Counted from the stretch's first letter, positions 34,493 to 43,877 are shown. The stretch is 64,000 bases of DNA from Massiliimalia sp050943535 (GCA_050943535.1 JBMNPJ010000009.1:1-64000), one strand, 5' to 3'. A program made the numbers and translations. Notes: generated from the letters alone by a model not told the origin.

Positions 34493-34811
34493 GGGGCAAA
34501 ATCATTACACTGGGGCTTCCATTTCCAGGTAAAAAATATCCGACGCTTGTTTGCCTCACAAATCAGATGGGGAAAAGGGCAGGGGAGTTTCCTTTCACAA
34601 TTAGAACCTTCTGTTTTTCATCTGGAGCGTACTGTATGTTCTTTTACAGTACGCTCTTTTGCTGGAAAAATAACATTTTGGACGAAACGCCTGATATCCC
34701 GCCGCAAATTCATGAATTAATACGATTGTACCCCAAAAGATTTTCCAGTATAATAGCAAAAAAACAAATGATTCGGACCGTTTATTTTTTACTCAGAAAG
34801 GATGGTTTCCC
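34493..34811 (+). terminator. Intergenic region with terminator at 34625-34660
   Basis: The 319-bp gap contains one clear terminator: GAGCGTACTGTA / TACAGTACGCTC followed by TTTT. The rest shows no coding frame or motif I recognise. The final 60 bp is AT-rich and probably holds the promoter of the next gene. Confidence 0.7.
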
Positions 34812-36248
34812 ATGATTTCATTCAAAAAAGAGACATTAAAGGACAAAATTTATGCCTGCTGGATCGGAAAAAATATTGGCGGTACCATGGGTACCCCCTA
34901 TGAAGGCACCAGAGAAATTTTGGATTTATCGGGATTTTCCACAGAACCAGGGGTAGTGCTCCCCAACGACGACCTGGATTTGCAGCTGGTTTGGCTGCGG
35001 GCCATGGATGAACTGGGACCGGAAGGGGTGGACGAGCAAAGTCTTGCAGAGTACTGGATCACCTATATCGGCCCCAACTGGAACGAATATGGAATCGGAA
35101 AAAACAACCTGCGGGACGGACTGCTGCCCCCATTGTCCGGACAGTGTTTTAATGAACAGTGGCTTCACTCCAACGGTGCCTGGATCCGCACCGAAATTTG
35201 GGCATGCCTTTATCCAGGCAGTCCGGAAAACGCTATCCGCTATGCCTTTTACGATGCCTGTGTAGACCACGGATACGGGGAAGGAACCTATGCAGCTATT
35301 TTCATTGCAGCCATGGAAAGTGCAGCTTTTGTATTTGACGACATTCAGGTTCTGCTGGATATTGGTCTTTCCAAAATTCCCGCTGACTGCCGGGTTGCCA
35401 AAAGCGTTCAGCTGGTCAGAGAATGTTATGAAAACGGGGTCTATTGGAAAGAAACCCGGGAACGGCTGGTGGAACAAAGCCGTGATATCGGCTGGTTCCA
35501 AGCTCCTGCCAATGTGGGATTTGTGGTACTAGGGCTGTTATACGGACAGTGTGACTTTAAAAAATCCATGATTCTGGCCTTAAACTGCGGAGACGATACC
35601 GACTGCACCGGTGCTACAGTTGGGTCTTTGCTTGGCATCATGAAAGGCACTGCCGGAATTCCCGCCGACTGGAGACAGTACATTGGGGACAGCATTGTTA
35701 CCATCTGCAACCTGAACGGTCATGGAGCATGGCCAAAGTCCAATCTGGAACTGACCGATCAGGTAATGAATCTGCACCCAGTCACTCTGCGAAACAGCTG
35801 TTACCGTCCAGCTCATCAGATGATTGAAATTGGTGAAGTTCAAGATATTTCTCAGGTTTCTCCGGAAGATTTTATGGGCGATGATCTCATACAGGAACTG
35901 TTTACCCGCTCCCCATATTCTTTTCGGACAAAGGGATTGTACTGCGAAGTGTGGGCCGAGCTGGACCGAGAACCGGTCATCGAACCCAATGGCTCCATCT
36001 CCGGTCACATCTATCTGAAAAACATCCGTATGCCGGAACAAAAGCACTATCATCTCCGCTGGATTCTGCCGGAAGGATGGCTTTGTTCCGGGCGGAAAAA
36101 CATCTGCGTCACTTCCGCAGAAGGCCGCAGAGAAGCCTTTACCATCACGGCCGGAGAGCAGGTGCAGCCGGTTCAGCGGATTATTTTAGAGGTCACATCC
36201 GCTGCTCGTCCGACCGCAGTATATCTGCCAATCACCCTGCTGGGATAA
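34812..36248 (+). CDS. ADP-ribosylglycohydrolase-fold protein
   Basis: A 478-residue protein. Residues 5-310 match the ADP-ribosyl-glycohydrolase (ARH/DraG) fold: KIYACWIGKNIGGTMGTPYEG, VLPNDDLDLQLVW (first metal-binding acidic pair) and ALNCGDDTDCTGATVGSLLG (second metal site). The C-terminal 140 residues (YCEVWAELDREPVIEPNGS ... LEVTSAARPTAVYLPI) look like an immunoglobulin-like beta domain. In gut bacteria this layout is common near glycan genes, where the substrate may be a glycoside, not ADP-ribose. The nearby GH31 gene fits loosely. Start ATG after GAAAGGATGG. Confidence 0.85.
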   Translation: MISFKKETLKDKIYACWIGKNIGGTMGTPYEGTREILDLSGFSTEPGVVLPNDDLDLQLVWLRAMDELGPEGVDEQSLAEYWITYIGPNWNEYGIGKNNLRDGLLPPLSGQCFNEQWLHSNGAWIRTEIWACLYPGSPENAIRYAFYDACVDHGYGEGTYAAIFIAAMESAAFVFDDIQVLLDIGLSKIPADCRVAKSVQLVRECYENGVYWKETRERLVEQSRDIGWFQAPANVGFVVLGLLYGQCDFKKSMILALNCGDDTDCTGATVGSLLGIMKGTAGIPADWRQYIGDSIVTICNLNGHGAWPKSNLELTDQVMNLHPVTLRNSCYRPAHQMIEIGEVQDISQVSPEDFMGDDLIQELFTRSPYSFRTKGLYCEVWAELDREPVIEPNGSISGHIYLKNIRMPEQKHYHLRWILPEGWLCSGRKNICVTSAEGRREAFTITAGEQVQPVQRIILEVTSAARPTAVYLPITLLG

Positions 36249-36308
36249 GGCGCCAGCAACACCATCTTTCTTTTTGCGGCATACAATAAAAAGAAAGGAT
36301 GGTGATTT

Positions 36309-36491
36309 ATGAACGCCTGTGAATTAACCGCTTCGATTACTGCTGCCGCCAACAGCCTGGCCTGTACCTGTACCACTCAAGAGCTGGAACTGCTGGCAGT
36401 GGTTTTTACCCAGCTAGGGGATACCCTGGCAACCATTGCTTTAAAAAATAATCTTTGCAAAGAAGCCTGTAAAACAAGAAAACAGACATGA
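36309..36491 (+). CDS. Small DUF6774-like protein
   Basis: A 60-residue Cys-containing protein: MNACELTASITAAANSLACT, then CTTQELELLAVVFTQLGDTL and a basic tail with two Cys. It is two helices with alternating Cys, resembling the DUF6774 family of clostridia; function unknown. AGAAAGGATGGTGAT precedes the ATG and a strong terminator follows, supporting a real gene. Confidence 0.72.
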   Translation: MNACELTASITAAANSLACTCTTQELELLAVVFTQLGDTLATIALKNNLCKEACKTRKQT

Positions 36492-36517
36492 TGATTCACC
36501 GGGCAACTGACGCAAAA

Positions 36518-36560
36518 TGCCCCCCTGCAATCTAAAAGATTGCAGAGGGGCAAATTTTTT
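36518..36560 (+). terminator. Terminator after the DUF6774-like gene
   Basis: TGCCCCCCTGCAATCT / AGATTGCAGAGGGGCA stem with loop AAA and a T run. Confidence 0.87.
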
Positions 36561-36769
36561 CCACCGGACAGTGTCCGGTGCCAACTGCCTTCGGCACCGG
36601 CGAAGCGCCGGGGCAAATGGCCTTCGGCGTATATCCTGTTAGTAAAACGGAAATATCAGATAACTTCTCCTTAGCTAACACAACACGAGCGTAGCCTCTT
36701 CGGGTCCAGGGGTGTGAACCCCTGGCGAGCGAAACGTCATTGGCTGCGGCACCTTGTCGCCTGCACCTC
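36561..36769 (-). repeat. Hairpin-rich repeat copy
   Basis: Family member in the orientation opposite to that at 43. Order: CACCGGACAGTGTCCGGTG, stem TGCC-TTC-GGCA, extra CCGGCGAAGCGCCGG hairpin, core (CCTGTTAGTAAAACGGAAAT ... TAGCTAACACAACACGAGCG), the CCAGGGGTGTGAACCCCTGG hairpin, and a terminal stem GCGGCA-CCT-TGTCGC that replaces the usual CCACC..GGTGG. It abuts the 3' end of the SDR gene. Confidence 0.8.
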
Positions 36770-36772
36770 TGA

Positions 36773-37501
36773 TTAAATACAGGTAAATCCGCCGTCCACC
36801 AGTACCACACTTCCGGTCATAAAGCTGGACTGTTCGCTTGCCAGGAAAATAATGGTATTGGCAATTTCTTCTGGCTGTGCCAACCGTCCGATTGGGAAGA
36901 GCTTGGTAAACTCATCCAGATCATTGGCACCGATGCCTTCCATCAAAGGAGTTCTGGTGCCTCCTGGACACAGGCAGTTAACCAAAATCCCGTCTTTTGC
37001 GTATTCTGCTGCCATGCTCTTGGAAAGCTGAATCACTGCCCCTTTGGTAGCAGAATATGCATGCAGTCCCCACGCTCCTACGGTTCCGGCTGTAGAGCCT
37101 ACGTTGATGATTCTGCCGTATCCGTTTTGTTTCATAGCAGGTACAATATATTTGCTCATTAAAAAGATGCTGGTCACATTGACAGCAAAAATTTCGTTCC
37201 ACTGTTCCAAAGACAGGCTTTCTACTGTGCCGTCTACAGACATTCCCGCATTGTTGACCAGAATATCAATTTTTGGATGATCCTTTAAAATCTGTTTGCA
37301 TACCTGTTCAATTGATTCTGGATCTCCCATCTGGCAGGCATAAAAGGTACAGTTTCCCAGCTGTTCCAGTGCCTTGCCTTTTTCTTCATTCCGTCCCAGA
37401 ACCAGAACATATGCACCCTGTTCCAGCAACCCCCGAACCGTACTTTCTCCAATTCCGGAAGTTCCTCCGGTGACAATGGCTGTCTTTCCCTGAAAATTCA
37501 T
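36773..37501 (-). CDS. SDR family oxidoreductase (FabG-like)
   Basis: A 242-residue short-chain dehydrogenase. The Rossmann motif is VTGGTSGIGESTVRG (8-22), NNAGMSVDG holds the structural Asn, and the catalytic set is Ser in VGSTAGTVG and Tyr-x-x-x-Lys in YSATKGAVI. The C-terminus (NTIIFLASEQSSFMTGSVVL, VDGGFTCI) is FabG-like. Asn/Arg in VLGRNEEKG suggest NADP(H). Substrate unknown; it is isolated from fatty-acid genes, so a sugar or secondary-alcohol dehydrogenase is as likely. AAAGGAG precedes the ATG. Confidence 0.9.
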   Translation of the reverse strand: MNFQGKTAIVTGGTSGIGESTVRGLLEQGAYVLVLGRNEEKGKALEQLGNCTFYACQMGDPESIEQVCKQILKDHPKIDILVNNAGMSVDGTVESLSLEQWNEIFAVNVTSIFLMSKYIVPAMKQNGYGRIINVGSTAGTVGAWGLHAYSATKGAVIQLSKSMAAEYAKDGILVNCLCPGGTRTPLMEGIGANDLDEFTKLFPIGRLAQPEEIANTIIFLASEQSSFMTGSVVLVDGGFTCI

Positions 37502-37691
37502 TTGATAAACTCCTTTTTCTTTTATTTTTTCCTCCCGGTTTCTCCGATGGGGGGTCCCCGCTTTATTATATCACAGGCAAGGGGAAAGCTCAAAGTTTTC
37601 TAAAGAAAATTTTATCAGGGAATTTACACAGTTTTTCCGGTATGCTATACTGAAACTACCTAAAAAAACAAACAGAAAGGATGAAAAAACC

Positions 37692-39899
37692 ATGAAATTT
37701 ATGAACGGATATTGGCTTTTGCAGGACAATGTCCAAATGCAGGCGCCAAAACAGCTGTTCGACTATCGCATTGAACCAGAACGGCTTACCCTGTACGCCG
37801 CCTGCAACTGGATTCAGGAAAAAGGACATACCCTAAACAGCACTCTGCTGACTATCGAAATCACCTCTCCCGCAGAAAATGTGCTGCAAATCCGGGAATA
37901 TCACCACAAAGGAGGCGTATCTGACAGCCTGTTTGCCTTGCACACATCCCCACGGGAAGTGTCCATTCGAGAAACCGAAGATACCATTACCTTTATTTCC
38001 GGTTTAACCAGTGCAGTGATCCCAAAACAGGGTGCCTTTTCCATCAACTATTATTATGACGGTGCTCTGATGACCTGCTCCGGTCCCAACGCCATGGCAT
38101 ATATGACCAAGGACGGACGTCATTATATGAAAGAAGAACTGGATCTGGACGTGGGAGAACAGGTATACGGTCTGGGCGAACGATTCACCGCCTTTGTAAA
38201 AAACGGACAGACTGTGGATATCTGGAACGAGGACGGCGGCACCTGCAGCGAACAGACCTACAAGAACATTCCTTTTTACCTGACCAATCGGGGATACGGT
38301 ATTTTTGTGAATCACAGCGAACGGGTCTCCTATGAAATTGCATCGGAAAAGGTAAACCGGGTGCAGTTTTCCGTACCAGGGGAAAAGATGGAATACTGTG
38401 TCATCGGTGCAAATCACCCTAAAGATGCTTTGAGCCGCTATACCCAGCTAACCGGAAAACCAACCCTGCCGCCGGCATGGAGTTTTGGACTATGGCTTTC
38501 CACCTCCTTTACCACCAATTATGATGAGGATACTGTCATCAGCTTTATTGACGGCATGCTGGAACGGGGAATTCCTCTGGAAGTATTCCACTTTGACTGC
38601 TGCTGGATGAAGGAATACGAATGGTGCAACTTCACCTGGAACGAAGCCGTATTCCCTGATCCGAAAAAAATGCTTCAGAACATTCACAGCCGGGGCATTA
38701 AAGTATGTGTTTGGATTAACCCTTACATCGGGCAGAAATCTCCTCTCTTTGACGAAGGCGCTCAAAAGGGATACTTTTTAAAATGCCCTGACGGAAGCGT
38801 TTGGCAGTGGGATATGTGGCAGTCCGGCATGGCGCTGGTGGACTTTACCAATCCGGATGCTACCGCATGGTATCAAAGCAAGCTGGAAGCACTGCTGGAT
38901 ATGGGGGTAGACTGCTTTAAAACTGACTTTGGCGAACGGATTCCTGTGGACTGCGTTTATTTTGACGGTTCCGATCCAGTAAAAATGCACAACTACTACA
39001 GCTTCCTGTACAATCAGGCAGTATTCCAGCTTCTGGAACGGAAGCGGGGCAAAGGGGAAGCCGTGCTGTTTGCCCGTTCTGCTACTGCCGGCGGACAGCA
39101 GTTCCCGGTTCACTGGGGCGGCGACTGTACTTCCCGATACACTTCTATGGCAGAAACCCTCCGGGGCGGACTGTCTTTTGCCCTGTCCGGTTTCGGCTAC
39201 TGGAGCCACGACATCGGCGGATTTGAAAACGGCTGTATGCCGGATATTTACAAACGGTGGACCCAGTTTGGTCTGCTGTCCAGCCATTCCCGGTATCATG
39301 GCAGCGGTGAATACAAAGTACCGTGGCTGTACGGGGAAGAAGCAGTAGACGTAACCCGGAAATTTACCAAGCTAAAACTGTCTCTGATGCCTTACCTGTA
39401 CCGGTGCGCTGTGGAAACTTCACGAACCGGTATCCCAATGATGCGTCCTATGATGCTGGAATATCCGGAAGACGAAACCTGCTGGAATCTAGACCGGCAG
39501 TATCTGCTGGGAGACAGCCTTTTGGTTGCGCCGATCTTCCGGGAAGACGGGAAGGTTTCCTATTACCTTCCGGAAGGAAAATGGTGGGACTTCTTCACCG
39601 GCGAAGCCCGAGAAGGAGGAAAATGGTACCGGGAAACCTATGATTATCTGACTTTGCCTTTGATGGTGCGGGAAGACTCTGTACTGGTCATTGGTCCTGA
39701 AACCACAGGAGCCGACTACGACTACACTGACGGGGTAACAGTTCATCTATACGGATTCCATAAAGATGGAGAAAAGACCGTTCCTGTATACGACCGAAAC
39801 GGCACTTTGGCCGCCAACATTACAGTAACTGTCACCAATGGAAGCGTTGAAACTCAGGCAGAAGGGCTGAGCAATTTCCAGGTGATCCATCACCCATAA
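37692..39899 (+). CDS. GH31 glycoside hydrolase, alpha-xylosidase (YicI) type
   Basis: A 735-residue cytoplasmic GH31 enzyme. N-terminal beta-sandwich (to about 250) includes YGLGERFTAFVKNG, typical of the YicI branch. The (beta/alpha)8 barrel has FGLWLSTSFTT, FHFDCCWMKEYEWCNFTWNE, the nucleophile Asp in CFKTDFGERIP (about 416) and the acid/base region HWGGDCTSRYTSMAETL, then SHDIGGFEN. This pattern favours alpha-xylosidase releasing xylose from xyloglucan oligosaccharides; alpha-glucosidase remains possible. AAAGGATG precedes the ATG. No transporter or xylose genes adjoin. Confidence 0.92.
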   Translation: MKFMNGYWLLQDNVQMQAPKQLFDYRIEPERLTLYAACNWIQEKGHTLNSTLLTIEITSPAENVLQIREYHHKGGVSDSLFALHTSPREVSIRETEDTITFISGLTSAVIPKQGAFSINYYYDGALMTCSGPNAMAYMTKDGRHYMKEELDLDVGEQVYGLGERFTAFVKNGQTVDIWNEDGGTCSEQTYKNIPFYLTNRGYGIFVNHSERVSYEIASEKVNRVQFSVPGEKMEYCVIGANHPKDALSRYTQLTGKPTLPPAWSFGLWLSTSFTTNYDEDTVISFIDGMLERGIPLEVFHFDCCWMKEYEWCNFTWNEAVFPDPKKMLQNIHSRGIKVCVWINPYIGQKSPLFDEGAQKGYFLKCPDGSVWQWDMWQSGMALVDFTNPDATAWYQSKLEALLDMGVDCFKTDFGERIPVDCVYFDGSDPVKMHNYYSFLYNQAVFQLLERKRGKGEAVLFARSATAGGQQFPVHWGGDCTSRYTSMAETLRGGLSFALSGFGYWSHDIGGFENGCMPDIYKRWTQFGLLSSHSRYHGSGEYKVPWLYGEEAVDVTRKFTKLKLSLMPYLYRCAVETSRTGIPMMRPMMLEYPEDETCWNLDRQYLLGDSLLVAPIFREDGKVSYYLPEGKWWDFFTGEAREGGKWYRETYDYLTLPLMVREDSVLVIGPETTGADYDYTDGVTVHLYGFHKDGEKTVPVYDRNGTLAANITVTVTNGSVETQAEGLSNFQVIHHP

Positions 39900-39977
39900 A
39901 ATATACTATGAAACAGAAAGTGCTCCGGTAAAGAGCCTATGATCACTGTCTTACTATGATTTTTTAAACAGAATACG

Positions 39978-40029
39978 AAACTCCGGTATTTCGGCTGAAT
40001 GTAATTATTCGCCCAATACCGGAGTTTTT
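39978..40029 (+). terminator. Terminator after the GH31 gene
   Basis: AAACTCCGGTATT / AATACCGGAGTTT stem with a 24-nt loop, then TTTTT. Confidence 0.8.
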
Positions 40030-40041
40030 GATTTTAGAAGT

Positions 40042-40240
40042 GGGTAGTGCCTGTACCCGATAAGAGCCGCCGGACGGTGTTAGCTCACCACATTTGCACT
40101 TCCTCTTTTTATGCCAAAAAGAGGAAGCAGAAAAGGGCACTTGGGGGCGTGCTCCGGAAATATTCGGTTAGTCGCACTACCCCCAAGACCCCCAAGTATA
40201 GTTTGCACATTTGAGAAAAACAATTGTTTTCTGGAAAGCG
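40042..40240. other. Structured non-coding region with G-run and C-run arms
   Basis: No gene. Contains CTTCCTCTTTTT / AAAAAGAGGAAG (40098-40130) and CACTTGGGGGC (40139-40149) facing CCCCCAAG (40181-40188) and CCCCCAAGTAT (40190-40200), so alternative pairings are possible. GTTTGCAC (40202) repeats TTTGCAC (40091). It may be a non-coding RNA or another repeat type. Between 40240 and 40379 the DNA is AT-rich with nothing recognised. Confidence 0.45.
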
Positions 40241-40379
40241 CTGCGGCGCTAATAATTTTGAAAGTAATTCGATAATAATTTTATTGGTGAAATTCGCTAG
40301 TTTACATTACTTTTTTCTACAGTCTGAATATCTTATTCTTATTGGCTGAAAAAGCATGTCTATAATATAGGTAGTTTTC

Positions 40380-40668
40380 TGCCGGGCAGTGTCCGGTGCC
40401 AACCACCTTCGGTGCGTACTATGTTAGTAAAGTGGAAACAGTAAAAGTTTTCTACTCTGCTGATAGGATACCAGCAAAGCGTCAGTGGGTGCAGGCACTG
40501 CCCGCCGGCTTTAACTCCCCCTACAAACCCCTCATTGACGTACTCCATTGGTAACGCGAAAATATCAAGTAATTTTCTCCCAACTGACAGAACACGAGCG
40601 CAGCCTCTTTGGGTCCAGGGGTATGAACCCCTGGCGAGCGAAGCGTCATTGCCCCACCGCCAGGTGGT
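40380..40668 (-). repeat. Hairpin-rich repeat, two cores in tandem
   Basis: Two cores in the same orientation. The first: GCCGGGCAGTGTCCGGTG, stem CACC-TTC-GGTG, core GTACTATGTTAGTAAAGTGG ... CTGCTGATAGGATACCAGC, then the TTTAACTCCCCCTACAAACC module. The second core (40556-40668) ends with CCAGGGGTATGAACCCCTGG and CCACCGCCAGGTGG. The stem CACC/GGTG differs from CGCC/GGCG of other copies at paired positions. Confidence 0.8.
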
Positions 40669-40811
40669 TTCGTGAATCTGCTAAGAATCTTTTTTTCGTA
40701 CTGGTTAGTTTTTCCAGTAAAAATATAGTATAATATCTTTAATTATAAAGTTTTTTTACCTGATTTTCGATTGAGAACATCCAAGTTTATGTTCCAAAAG
40801 GAGGATATTTT

Positions 40812-41246
40812 ATGCAGTATCAGCGCTTTCAAGATACCATTGCCGTTCGCCTGGACCCAGGGGACGAAATCTGCCAAAGCCTTGCAAAGGTGTGCCAGGA
40901 ACAAGGGATTTTGCTGGGCGAAATTTCCGGACTGGGAGCTGTCCGTCAGGTTTTGCTGGGTGCGTATAAGGTGGCAGATCAAACCTTTTACCCTCTTTCT
41001 CTGGAACGGGAACTGGAAATGGCATCCCTTACCGGAACTGTAACCCAACAGGAGGGAAAGCCTTATCTTCATCTTCACGCGGTGTTTGGAGATGAAACCG
41101 GCGCCGTATTTGCCGGACACCTGAAAAGCGCCGTCATCGGCGGAACAGGAGAAATTATGATTCGGATTCTTTCCGGACAGATTGGAAGAAAAAACGACCC
41201 TGTCACCGGTCTGCAAATCTGGGATTTTACGGAGGAACATCCATGA
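40812..41246 (+). CDS. PPC/DUF296 domain protein
   Basis: A 144-residue protein of the PPC (DUF296) family, homotrimeric proteins found as DNA-binding domains in plants and alone in bacteria. Landmarks: RLDPGDEICQSLAKVCQEQG, EISGLGAVRQVLLGAY, the metal-like HLHAVFGDE (about 93-101) and GHLKSAVIGGTGEIMI. Cytoplasmic; function in bacteria is unresolved. AAAAGGAGG nine bases before the ATG. Its last four bases overlap the next start (ATGA), so translation is coupled. Confidence 0.87.
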   Translation: MQYQRFQDTIAVRLDPGDEICQSLAKVCQEQGILLGEISGLGAVRQVLLGAYKVADQTFYPLSLERELEMASLTGTVTQQEGKPYLHLHAVFGDETGAVFAGHLKSAVIGGTGEIMIRILSGQIGRKNDPVTGLQIWDFTEEHP

Positions 41247-41728
41247 AAGACGCGACTCTTCATTTAATGGTAGGTCTGCCTTGTTCCGGAAAAACCACCT
41301 TGGCAATCCAGCTGGAACAAACAGAAAATGCAATCCGCTTTACGCCTGACCAATGGCAGCTCCTGCTGTTCGGACAGGATTTTCCCAGCAAGGAACACGA
41401 TCAGCGCCACAGCACCATTGAACAGATTATGTGGCAGACTGCCCGCCGGCTTTTGGAGAAAAACGTCAGTGTCATTTTAGATTTTGGATTCTGGGGAAAG
41501 GACGAACGGGATTATTTCCGCAGCCAGGCAAAAGAACTGGATGTACACTTTCAGATGCATTTTTTAAACCCTTCTCTGGAAGAACTTCTCCAGCGGCTGG
41601 AAATCCGCAATGCCGCCTGTAAATCACAAGAGGGAACTTCTTCCTTTTATATTCCTCCAGAATATCTGCGAAAGTGGTATCAAAAAATGCAGTTTCCGGA
41701 TGAAGACGAAATTGCTGTCCGATGGTAA
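41243..41728 (+). CDS. P-loop kinase-like ATPase (AAA_33)
   Basis: A 161-residue nucleotide kinase-like protein. Walker A is VGLPCSGKTTLA (10-21); FTPDQWQLLLFG and VILDFGFWGKDERDYF match the zeta-toxin/AAA_33 group, where Asp acts on the substrate; NAACKSQEGTSSFYIPPEYL is a lid region. It phosphorylates a small molecule of unknown identity. It overlaps the PPC gene by four bases and probably acts with it or shares its mRNA. Confidence 0.85.
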   Translation: MKDATLHLMVGLPCSGKTTLAIQLEQTENAIRFTPDQWQLLLFGQDFPSKEHDQRHSTIEQIMWQTARRLLEKNVSVILDFGFWGKDERDYFRSQAKELDVHFQMHFLNPSLEELLQRLEIRNAACKSQEGTSSFYIPPEYLRKWYQKMQFPDEDEIAVRW

Positions 41729-41772
41729 CAACCGGAAGTTTTCCATAACCCTAGAAAAGGAGAAGTGAGCAT

Positions 41773-43302
41773 ATGGTAACCACAGTACTCAGCGCTGGTC
41801 TGTATGGTATGGAACCCTATACGGTTCAGGTAGAGGTGGATTTTCTCCGGGCACTGCCCAGCTTTGAAATTGTAGGACTTCCAGACGCCGCTGTCCGGGA
41901 AAGCCGCGACCGGGTTCGATATGCCATGAAAAACAGCGGGTTTACCTTTCCCGATGCCAAACTGGTGGTCAATCTGGCACCGGCAGATTTAAAAAAGACC
42001 GGCCCCATCTATGATCTGCCTATTTTAATTGCCCTGCTGTGTGCCACTGGTCAGCTGGAAGCGGATCTGTCCCAATGCGCCTTTTTAGGGGAACTTTCCT
42101 TGGGTGGAGAGGTGCGCCCTGTCACCGGTGTGCTTCCTATGGCCATTCATGCCCGGGAACAGGGAATCAAACGGCTGTTTGTTCCAAAGGAAAACGCCGC
42201 CGAAGGAGCGGCAGCAGGGGAAATTCAGGTATATGGGATTGGCCACATCAATGAGCTGGTTTCCTTTTTGGAAGGAACAAACTCTTTGACTCCTGCCAAA
42301 CAGAATCCCATTCCTCCTGCGCCGGAATATTTTGCGGACTTTTCCCATGTAAAGGGTCAGCTTGCCGCCAAGCGGGCTCTGGAAATTGCCGCTGCCGGAA
42401 ACCACAATGCCTTGATGATTGGGCCTCCCGGTTCGGGAAAAAGCATGCTGGCAAAACGGGTTCCTTCCATTTTGCCGGACATGACGCTGGAAGAATCCAT
42501 TGAAACCACCAAAATTCACTCCATTGCAGGACTGCTGTCCCCGGACGCTCCTTTGATTACGGTTCGTCCATTCCGCACCCCTCATCACACCATTTCTCCT
42601 GCCGGACTTTCCGGAGGCGGTTCCATTCCCCGGCCGGGAGAGATCTCTCTGGCGCACAATGGAGTTTTATTTTTGGATGAACTCCCTGAATTTTCCCGAA
42701 ACGCTCTGGAAGTTCTACGCCAGCCCATGGAGGAGGGTACGGTGACTATTTCCCGGGTAAATTCCACCTTGACCTATCCTTGTTCCATGATGGTAATTGC
42801 CGCCATGAACCCCTGTCCCTGCGGATATTTTGGACATCCTACCCGGGGATGTACCTGCTCCCAGGTTCAGGTTCACCGGTATCTGGCGAAAATTTCCGGT
42901 CCGCTGCTGGATCGGATGGATTTACATATTGACGTTATGCCCGTAGAATTTGAAAGCCTTGCCAGCACTCAGCCGGCAGAATCTTCTGCCCAGATTAAAA
43001 AGCGGGTAGATGCTGCCCGGGAAATTCAGCGGGTTCGGTTTCAAAACACCCCAATCACCTGCAACGCCAAAATTCCCGCTGCATTTTTAAATAAAATGTG
43101 TCCTATGGAACCGGAAGCTGTGGCAGTGCTGAAATCTGCCTTTGAACGGCTGGGACTGTCCGCCCGGGCATACGACCGAATTGTCAAAGTATCCCGCACC
43201 ATCGCCGATTTGGATCAAAGTGAAACCATTGGAAAACGACATATTGCCGAAGCCATTCAGTACCGAAGTCTGGACCGGAAATACTGGAGCCAGCGGGGGT
43301 AG
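41773..43302 (+). CDS. comM: YifB/ComM-family Mg-chelatase-like AAA+ ATPase
   Basis: A 509-residue hexameric helicase-like AAA+ protein; ComM in Vibrio promotes branch migration during natural transformation. N-terminal Lon-protease-like fold (1-170: VEVDFLRALPSFEIVGLPDA), then the AAA+ core: Walker A MIGPPGSGKSMLAKR, Walker B GVLFLDELPEF, and VIAAMNPCPCGYFGHPTRGC with zinc-type Cys. GISxxKP-like helices end with RKYW. Complete length. AAAAGGAGAAG precedes the ATG. Located 45 bp after the kinase-like gene. Confidence 0.92.
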   Translation: MVTTVLSAGLYGMEPYTVQVEVDFLRALPSFEIVGLPDAAVRESRDRVRYAMKNSGFTFPDAKLVVNLAPADLKKTGPIYDLPILIALLCATGQLEADLSQCAFLGELSLGGEVRPVTGVLPMAIHAREQGIKRLFVPKENAAEGAAAGEIQVYGIGHINELVSFLEGTNSLTPAKQNPIPPAPEYFADFSHVKGQLAAKRALEIAAAGNHNALMIGPPGSGKSMLAKRVPSILPDMTLEESIETTKIHSIAGLLSPDAPLITVRPFRTPHHTISPAGLSGGGSIPRPGEISLAHNGVLFLDELPEFSRNALEVLRQPMEEGTVTISRVNSTLTYPCSMMVIAAMNPCPCGYFGHPTRGCTCSQVQVHRYLAKISGPLLDRMDLHIDVMPVEFESLASTQPAESSAQIKKRVDAAREIQRVRFQNTPITCNAKIPAAFLNKMCPMEPEAVAVLKSAFERLGLSARAYDRIVKVSRTIADLDQSETIGKRHIAEAIQYRSLDRKYWSQRG

Positions 43303-43364
43303 GTTGGCAGAAACCGATTCCTGTGATACAATAGGCCATATGAAATATGATAAGGGGTATTTTT

Positions 43365-43739
43365 ATGAAATTTCAAATGATTCACGAAAATTACAATGTA
43401 TTGGATCTAAACCGTTCCATTGCCTTTTATGATGAAGCACTGGGTCTAAAAGAAGACCGGCGGATTACCGCAGAGGACGGCAGTTTTATCATTGTATATT
43501 TAAAAAACGACAGTTCTGATTTTGAATTGGAACTCACCTGGATGCGGGATAAAAAGGAACCTTATAATCTGGGAGACTGCGAATTCCATCTGGCATTTCG
43601 GGTAGACGACTATCAGGCAGCTTATGAAAAACACAAAGCCATGGGCTGTATCTGTTATGAAAATCCTTCTATGGGCATTTACTTTATCACCGACCCAGAC
43701 GGATACTGGCTGGAAATTGTACCAACCAGAAAATCATAA
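43365..43739 (+). CDS. VOC family protein (lactoylglutathione lyase-like)
   Basis: A 124-residue glyoxalase I-like protein. MIHENYNVLDLNRSIAFYDE, then FELELTWMRDKKEPY, CEFHLAFRVDDYQAAYEKHK and YFITDPDGYWLEIVP. Metal ligands would be the His in MIHENY, Glu in LELTW, His in EFHLAF and Glu in WLEIVP, all present, so it may be a true methylglyoxal-detoxifying enzyme. ATG at 43365 follows AAGGGG; the open frame extends 18 bp upstream without a site. Confidence 0.88.
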   Translation: MKFQMIHENYNVLDLNRSIAFYDEALGLKEDRRITAEDGSFIIVYLKNDSSDFELELTWMRDKKEPYNLGDCEFHLAFRVDDYQAAYEKHKAMGCICYENPSMGIYFITDPDGYWLEIVPTRKS

Positions 43740-43749
43740 TTTGTACAAT

Positions 43750-43805
43750 AAAACACAGCGCCTGCACACCGTTTATGAAACAGACAGGCGCTGTGTTTTG
43801 TTTTC
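43750..43805. terminator. Bidirectional terminator between VOC and SLOG genes
   Basis: AAAACACAGCGCCTG / CAGGCGCTGTGTTTT stem; T-rich tract on both sides. Confidence 0.85.
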
Positions 43806-43877
43806 TTTTGTTCATCTTTTGTAACTTGAATTCTATATGGGAAAAGAGTATCATAAATAAGATGCTAGCCCATCCAT

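Noticed and set aside
36532..36810. Open frames inside the hairpin repeats
   Set aside because: Frames run through palindromes, differ between copies and lack start signals; the repeats are non-coding.
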